A DNA stretch of 64,000 nt. It comes from CAYUMU01 sp964445985 (GTDB lineage Bacteria > Planctomycetota > Planctomycetia > Pirellulales > S012-138). The stretch lies in assembly GCA_964445985.1 (NCBI GenBank), contig CAYUMU010000023.1:1-64000 (forward strand). Direction: 5' to 3'. How positions within the stretch are numbered: position 1 is the first letter of the stretch; every line of letters begins with the position of its first letter. The notes beneath the pieces were generated by a model, which saw only the letters and a program-made list of their open reading frames with translations, was not told the DNA's origin and did not search any database. Made by a program: the position numbers and the translations under genes. Of this stretch, positions 59,451 to 64,000 are shown piece by piece.

Positions 59451-60563
59451 CTAAACGAAAGCAGCCGCCACGGCGTTGCTCATGGCCACCAGTCGGCCGG
59501 GGGCGTTGGCGCGAATGGCCGTGGTGAACAGGATGCAGAAGCCGTCCCGTTGGCGGTCCATCCAAACCATGGTGCCGGTGGCGCCGGTGTGCCCAAACAC
59601 GTCTCGGTCGAGCAGGTCGCCCCACGAAGTGCGAGTGCCGGTGTGATTGAGTTGCCAACCCAGCCCCCAGGGCTGGGTGCGGCGAATGGGCTCCGGCAAC
59701 TCGGGGTAATCGTTGAGCCGGTTGGTGGTCATCATGGTGGCAGCGCCCCGCGAAATCAGGCTGTTGCCACTGAGCATTTGTTGGCAAAGCACGGCAAAGT
59801 CTTCGGGCGTGGTGAACATGCCACCCCAGGGCGCCCCCAGTTCTTGCCAGTAGCGGCTATTCCAACCAAAGTCGCTGTTCTCTTGATAGTCGGGTACTTG
59901 CACGCGAACCAGTCGTTCGCGATCGAAGCCGCGCGCTCCCAGGCCGGTGTTCTTCAACCCTAGCGGCTGAAAGATTTCTTCGCGCATGAATTCATGCAAG
60001 GTTTTGCCTGAAATCCGCTGCACCAACTCGGCCACGACCAGGGTGCCCATGCTCTGATAGCTGAGATCGGTGCCCGGCCGAAACTTGGGCACGGTATCGC
60101 GGATGGCGCCTTCGATGAATTTAGAGAGCGGCGCGTGCTCCCGGCGAAGCTGTTCGTTGTTCTCGAGCATGTCTGGCAAGCCCGAGGTATGGGTGAATAG
60201 TTGATTGACGAGCGTATCTTCTTTGTGATGGGCCGCGAATTCGGGAATGTAATGGGCAACCCGTTCTGAGAGATTGAGCAGCCCTCGCTCGACCAGCATC
60301 ATGCCGCACAGGTAGGTAATGGGCTTGGTGATCGAGGCGATCAGGAACATGCCGTCGGGCCGAATGGCGGGCGCGTTGGGCTCCGCGCCTTGGCGTCCGA
60401 AGTAACGCGGCGGCACAACCTTGCCATGCCGGCCCACCAGGATCGCGCCGCTGGGAATGGGGGCTTCTGGTCCGGTTGTCCACTTTTCCATCAGCCCATA
60501 GGCAACCTTGAGGGCGACGGGGTTCAAACCCATCTCTTCTGGCTTGGCGTGCGGCAGCAGCAT
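59451..60563 (-). CDS. Serine hydrolase of the beta-lactamase/DD-peptidase family
   Basis: About 370 aa from ATG 60563; TTG 60587 is also possible. The active-site SITK motif (Ser77-xx-Lys80) follows FLIA, and the second motif is YQS in DLSYQSMGTLV. A late HTGATGTM segment stands for the KTG-type strand. No signal peptide is seen, so it is likely cytosolic, like many class-C-like esterases of this group. Substrate unknown; resistance function is not implied. Upstream lies EpmA on the same strand. Confidence 0.87.
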   Translation of the reverse strand: MLLPHAKPEEMGLNPVALKVAYGLMEKWTTGPEAPIPSGAILVGRHGKVVPPRYFGRQGAEPNAPAIRPDGMFLIASITKPITYLCGMMLVERGLLNLSERVAHYIPEFAAHHKEDTLVNQLFTHTSGLPDMLENNEQLRREHAPLSKFIEGAIRDTVPKFRPGTDLSYQSMGTLVVAELVQRISGKTLHEFMREEIFQPLGLKNTGLGARGFDRERLVRVQVPDYQENSDFGWNSRYWQELGAPWGGMFTTPEDFAVLCQQMLSGNSLISRGAATMMTTNRLNDYPELPEPIRRTQPWGLGWQLNHTGTRTSWGDLLDRDVFGHTGATGTMVWMDRQRDGFCILFTTAIRANAPGRLVAMSNAVAAAFV

Positions 60564-60795
60564 GGGGAGGCAATCCTGAGATGGCAACGAGAAGAACCGG
60601 CCCCTGGGACAACTACTTCAGGCACGCTTGGAAGGAACCCGCAGTATCTTGCCAAGAGCGTGAAGCAATCCGCACATCATACCGTGCCACGCGGTGCAAG
60701 GCACAATGAGAAAGAAAACGATCGCGCGTTCGCGGTATGAGGGTTTGGAAAGTGGGATGAAAAGCCCAGCCTCAATAGCCCCCCTTCCCCTCACC

Positions 60796-60879
60796 AGCAA
60801 CCAGCCCCTAGCAACCAGCCCCTAGCAACCAGCAACTAGCAGCCAGCCCCTAGCAACCAGCAACTAGCAGCCAGCCCCT
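60796..60879. repeat. Six tandem copies of a 14-bp unit
   Basis: Units begin AGCAACCAGCCCCT and vary by a few bases: units 1 and 2 are identical, 3 and 5 are AGCAACCAGCAACT, 4 and 6 are AGCAGCCAGCCCCT. The block ends 4 bases before the stop codon of the EpmA gene and fills part of the ~230-nt gap to the next gene. Confidence 0.95.
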
Positions 60880-60883
60880 CCGC

Positions 60884-61867
60884 CTAAGCACGCTCGCTGG
60901 GAAAGGCCAGCACCTGATCGATGGAGGTCGCCCCGGCGGCCACCATTACCAGGCGGTCGAACCCTAGAGCCACGCCCGAACAAGCAGGCAAACCCGCATC
61001 CATGGCCGCCAGCAGTCGGCTATCTTCAGGCAGGGTGGGCTTGCCGTCGGCCAATCGCTGCTGGTTGGCTCGCACGTTGCGGCGGCGAAGTTCGCCGGCA
61101 TCGAGCAGTTCGTGGTAGCCGTTGGCCAGTTCGATCCCATCCACATACAGTTCAAACCTCTCGGCAACGGCCGGCGGACCCACGCGCACTTGGGCCAGCG
61201 CCGCCTGGCTGGCGGGGAAGTCGTACAAGATGATCGGCCGCGGCCCCGTCAAAGTCGGCTGCACTTGTTCGACCAACAGCAGGTCGAGCCAGGCGTCTCG
61301 ATCTTCACCTTGCCAGCTCGCCGGCACGGCCACACCAAGTTGCTGGGCGGCAGCTGCCAACTCTTCGATGCTGGCGGTATGGGGATCCAATTGCATGGCA
61401 TCGACAAAAGCCTGTTGATAGCTGAGCTGCCGGACCTCTCCGCGTTGCAATAGCTCGGTCGCCAACTCGGCCAGCAAAGCCCTGCCTTGGGTATAGTCGT
61501 CGTTGACCCGATACCATTCAACCATGGTGAACTCGGGGTTGTGCAGCGGCCCACGCTCGGCCAGCCGGAAGGCTTTCGCCACCTGGTAAATTGCCGTCGC
61601 TCCCGCAGCGAGCAACCGCTTCATGGAAAACTCGGGCGATGTCTGCAGGTAATACGTGGGACCGACCGCCGGGTGTCGAGCGTCGGCCGCCAGCGTGACC
61701 GTCAGAGGGTCCAAATGGCGATCCACCACCGTATCGGCCGACAACAGCGGCGTCTCCACTTCCCAAAAGTCCCGCCGCGCAAAAAATTCACGCAGGCGTT
61801 GCAGCAGGGTCGCCCGCAATTGCAACACAGGCCACTGCGCAAATGGACGGAAGTCGTCGGTTGGCAT
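60884..61867 (-). CDS. epmA: Elongation factor P lysine aminoacylase EpmA
   Basis: 327 aa protein related to the catalytic core of class-II lysyl-tRNA synthetase without the anticodon domain. It attaches (R)-beta-lysine to a conserved lysine of EF-P. Class-II motifs are visible: the motif 2 region FRLAERGPLHNPEFTMVEWYR and the motif 3 region GVALGFDRLVM. Other core segments are YYLQTSPEFSMKRLLAAG and IELANGYHEL. EF-P and the beta-lysine mutase (EpmB) are not adjacent. The start is ATG 61867. Confidence 0.93.
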   Translation of the reverse strand: MPTDDFRPFAQWPVLQLRATLLQRLREFFARRDFWEVETPLLSADTVVDRHLDPLTVTLAADARHPAVGPTYYLQTSPEFSMKRLLAAGATAIYQVAKAFRLAERGPLHNPEFTMVEWYRVNDDYTQGRALLAELATELLQRGEVRQLSYQQAFVDAMQLDPHTASIEELAAAAQQLGVAVPASWQGEDRDAWLDLLLVEQVQPTLTGPRPIILYDFPASQAALAQVRVGPPAVAERFELYVDGIELANGYHELLDAGELRRRNVRANQQRLADGKPTLPEDSRLLAAMDAGLPACSGVALGFDRLVMVAAGATSIDQVLAFPSERA

Positions 61868-62328
61868 GCCGTTGAATCTCTTGAAAGCGATCGCGGGTGG
61901 GTGTCCGAGCGAATGAGAGTGAAGCCCGAGGGTTGCCCGTCACCGGTATCGTTCCCTTGTGCGTGAACCCAACAGAGTCTTACAACCCGCCTGTATCAAG
62001 TCAAAGTGGTTGCTAAGAAACCAATCGGCCGGCTTCGAATGGTCGTTCGTTGACCAAATTTGGCGGCCAGAGCGTTGGCAAGGTCTCGATCCCAGGTTTT
62101 TAACCTGCGAAACCGCCGACTATGCATCCTTGCACCTTGCGTTTAGAGGGCCAAGCGAGAGAATATCAACTAGACGATTTTCGATTGCCACGAATCAACG
62201 CGCCCGGTGCTTAGAGCCTATCCGAGAACCCTGTTTCCCCCTCACCCCAGCCCTCTCCCGCGAGGGGCGAGGGAGTAATTGGATAGGCTCTTAAAGAAAG
62301 CTGGGCCTATTTTTGAGACCACCTCTGC
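61868..62328. promoter_or_regulatory. Intergenic region upstream of the sigma-54 response regulator
   Basis: About 460 nt between the divergent epmA and response regulator genes, so it should hold both promoters. I see no clear -24/-12 sigma-54 site. Its right part is the 83-bp inverted-repeat element described separately. Confidence 0.35.
62211..62293. mobile_element. MITE-like element with terminal inverted repeats
   Basis: 13-nt ends TTAGAGCCTATCC (62211-62223) and GGATAGGCTCTTA (62281-62293) match in inverted orientation at 12 of 13 bases. The interior holds a stem from CCCTCACCCC to GGGGCGAGGG. No open reading frame is inside. It looks like a small non-autonomous element or a solo remnant of an insertion sequence, lying just before the response regulator gene. 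Confidence 0.65.
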
Positions 62329-63837
62329 ATGCCGTCACCGAAGCAAAAGGTAGTTGTTGTTGACGACGATCGTTCCGTCTTGCACTTGCTCAAGGCGGGA
62401 TTGGCGGATATTTCCACGGAGGTAGAAGTGCTCACGGCCGATCGCGCCGAGGCCGGGCTGGCCTTGATCCGCGAGCACAAGCCAGATGTCGTGCTGCTCG
62501 ATGTGATGATGCCCGGCATGTCGGGCCTCGACGCGGTTGATCGCATTCATGAAATCGATAGTAAACTGCCGGTGATTTTCATCACCGCGGGCGATTGCAG
62601 CGAAGTGGCGATCGAAGCCATGAAGCGAGGGGCCTTCGATTATTTGCTGAAGCCGCTCGATCTGTCGCGGATCGAAGACCTGGTCGAACAGGCCCTGGAG
62701 TCGCGCCGGTTCATGAACGTGCCGGTGACCGTCGTGGGCGAAGCCGGGGCCGGCAAGCCCGCCTCTGGCGAAACCTCCGACGTGCTGATCGGCTGCAGCG
62801 AAAAAATGCTGCCGGTCTACAAATCGGTTGGTCGTATTGCCGCCCAAGACGTGACCGTGCTCATTCGCGGAGAAAGCGGCACCGGCAAGGAGCTCATCGC
62901 TCGGGCTATTTACCAGCACAGCAAACGGGCGCGCGGAGCCTTCCTGGCGGTGAATTGCGCCGCCTTGACCGACACCTTGCTCGAAAGCGAGTTATTTGGC
63001 CACGAAAAGGGGGCATTCACCGGGGCCGATCAACGGCATATCGGCAAGTTCGAGCGTTGCCACGGCGGCACCATTTTCTTGGACGAAATCGGCGATATGT
63101 CGCCCGTGGTTCAAAGTAAGGTGCTGCGGTTGCTCCAAGAGCAGGAATTCGAACGCGTCGGCGGCAACGAAACCATCAAGACCGATGTGCGAATTATCGC
63201 CGCCACGAATTGCGACCTGGAACGAATGGTCGATGAAGACGACTACCGCTCCGACCTGTTCTATCGACTCAACGGCTTTACGATCCATTTGCCTCCCCTC
63301 CGCGAGCGGGGCGAAGACATTCGGCTGCTGCTGGAACACTTTTTCCCGCGGTTTGCCCGGCAATTTGGCAAGGATTTGCAGAGCGTGGCCCCCGGCGTTT
63401 TGGATATGCTGCAGCGGTATCCGTGGCCGGGAAATGTGCGGCAGTTTCAGAGCGTGATCAAGCAGGCCATCCTGCAATCGACGGGTCCCACGCTCATTCC
63501 CGAATTCATGCCGAGCGAGGTGCGCAACTACGATGGCGCGCGGCAGCAAGAAGATACCGACGGCCTGCCCCCCAGCGACCTGAAAAAACTGGTCGATTCG
63601 CAACTCGGTTCGCAAGCCACGGACCTGTACGGCGACGCCCTGCTGCTGATGGAGCGGTACGTGATTACCCGCAGCCTTCGTCACTCGGGCGGCAATCAAT
63701 CGAAGACAGCCCGCATCCTCGGCATCACCCGCGGCAGCCTGCGAAACAAGATCCGCACGCTGGGCATCTCAATCGACTCGGTCGTGAACCTGGGCGACGA
63801 CGATCAAGACGCCGCTGATGACGACGCAGACGGCTAA
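62329..63837 (+). CDS. Sigma-54-dependent response regulator (NtrC family)
   Basis: 502 aa. Receiver domain (1-120) with acidic pocket DDD, phospho-acceptor Asp58 in VVLLDVMMPG, Thr86 and Lys108. The AAA+ domain has Walker A GESGTGKE (181-188), the sigma-54-contact loop GAFTGA (228-233) and Walker B TIFLDE (248-253). A C-terminal Fis-type helix-turn-helix (GGNQSKTARILGITRGSLRNKI) is followed by an Asp-rich tail. It activates sigma-54 promoters after phosphorylation. The cognate histidine kinase is not in the window, but an HPt-like protein ends just downstream on the opposite strand. Confidence 0.94.
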   Translation: MPSPKQKVVVVDDDRSVLHLLKAGLADISTEVEVLTADRAEAGLALIREHKPDVVLLDVMMPGMSGLDAVDRIHEIDSKLPVIFITAGDCSEVAIEAMKRGAFDYLLKPLDLSRIEDLVEQALESRRFMNVPVTVVGEAGAGKPASGETSDVLIGCSEKMLPVYKSVGRIAAQDVTVLIRGESGTGKELIARAIYQHSKRARGAFLAVNCAALTDTLLESELFGHEKGAFTGADQRHIGKFERCHGGTIFLDEIGDMSPVVQSKVLRLLQEQEFERVGGNETIKTDVRIIAATNCDLERMVDEDDYRSDLFYRLNGFTIHLPPLRERGEDIRLLLEHFFPRFARQFGKDLQSVAPGVLDMLQRYPWPGNVRQFQSVIKQAILQSTGPTLIPEFMPSEVRNYDGARQQEDTDGLPPSDLKKLVDSQLGSQATDLYGDALLLMERYVITRSLRHSGGNQSKTARILGITRGSLRNKIRTLGISIDSVVNLGDDDQDAADDDADG

Positions 63838-63841
63838 GAGC

Positions 63842-64000
63842 CTACATGCGCGCGAGCTCTCGCTTCAGCGCCGCGATCAGTTGGGTGGTTTCATGCTCGA
63901 GCTTTGTCAGCAATGGGCGAACCTCATCCCATTGGCCCTGTTGGGCGAACTGTTCGACGCCGAGCGCGGCCGAGGTGGTTTCGGTAGCGTCGAAGTTGGC
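63842..64000 (-). CDS. HPt-domain-like protein, partial (C-terminal end)
   Basis: The final 52 codons of a minus-strand gene whose start lies beyond the window. The residues (GVEQFAQQGQWDEVRPLLTKLE, then a Leu/Ala/Lys-rich helix ending ELARM) resemble the last helices of histidine phosphotransfer domains. The phospho-accepting His would be upstream, outside the window. It is convergent with the response regulator, with 4 nt between stops. Confidence 0.55.
   Translation of the reverse strand, partial: ANFDATETTSAALGVEQFAQQGQWDEVRPLLTKLEHETTQLIAALKRELARM

Noticed and set aside
60796..60879. CRISPR array
   Set aside because: The 14-bp units are contiguous with no spacers, and no cas gene is present.
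1..64000. tRNA, rRNA, tmRNA, RNase P or SRP RNA genes
   Set aside because: No cloverleaf with T-loop and anticodon, or conserved core of these RNAs, was found by eye. Short matches to GTTCGAATC-like strings fall inside coding regions.

Overview
The window looks like a chromosomal segment of a high-GC planctomycete, most likely of the Pirellulales type. That is inferred from gene style, not from a marker gene: a VWA/VIT protein pair, a very large PQQ-propeller protein, WD40 and HEAT repeat secretory proteins, a secreted neutral-ceramidase-like protein, a fused MlaF-MlaE transporter, csrA and many GTG/TTG starts. I see no rRNA, tRNA, CRISPR array, integrase or complete insertion sequence.

Layout. 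0-2.1 kb (minus): prepilin peptidase and shikimate kinase. 2.3-12.9 kb (plus): four exported proteins in a row (VWA, VIT-VWA, a ~1,700-residue PQQ/TPR protein, WD40), apparently an envelope or surface module. 13-21 kb: membrane proteins, csrA, miaA, a GT39-like glycosyltransferase, a UbiB-type kinase and a Ser/Thr-kinase-like protein. 21.4-25.2 kb: a class-I amidotransferase-fold protein without its cysteine nucleophile, a 700-bp structured intergenic stretch, a small-ORF/nucleotidyltransferase overlapping pair, and an enolase-superfamily enzyme. 25.5-29.2 kb: a BrkB-family protein, then ilvN and ilvC. 29.3-35.6 kb (minus): a five-gene surface-glycan or glycolipid cassette (nucleotidyltransferase, HAD-like protein, GT-B transferase, flippase, CDP-alcohol phosphotransferase) in which three of the enzymes have altered signature residues. 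35.8-38.1 kb (minus): HEAT protein and ceramidase, divergent from the MlaF-MlaE fusion. 40.2 kb: sugar phosphate isomerase.

41.2-50.2 kb (minus) is the most unusual part. It is an operon of three overlapping or abutting genes for large Clp/HSP100-like double AAA+ proteins. All three appear to share an unfamiliar N-terminal domain, lack recognisable Clp_N repeats and M-domain, keep an intact second ATPase site but lack the D2 pore-loop aromatic motif, and keep a hydrophobic-G-F tripeptide where ClpA/ClpC/ClpX dock ClpP. Two of them end in a region resembling class-I peptide chain release factors without the GGQ domain. I propose this as a candidate undescribed proteostasis or ribosome-linked system.

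50.4-64 kb: a Tat-exported polysaccharide pyruvyl transferase, an SDR, an orphan beta-class DNA methyltransferase, a second sugar isomerase, a HAD hydrolase, a D-aminoacylase-like amidohydrolase, a repeat-rich intergenic block, DUF2306, a serine hydrolase, EpmA, a sigma-54 response regulator, and the end of an HPt protein.

Repeats: at least five families of small palindromic or tandem repeats lie between genes. One palindromic family has also entered the glycosyltransferase gene twice without breaking its frame.
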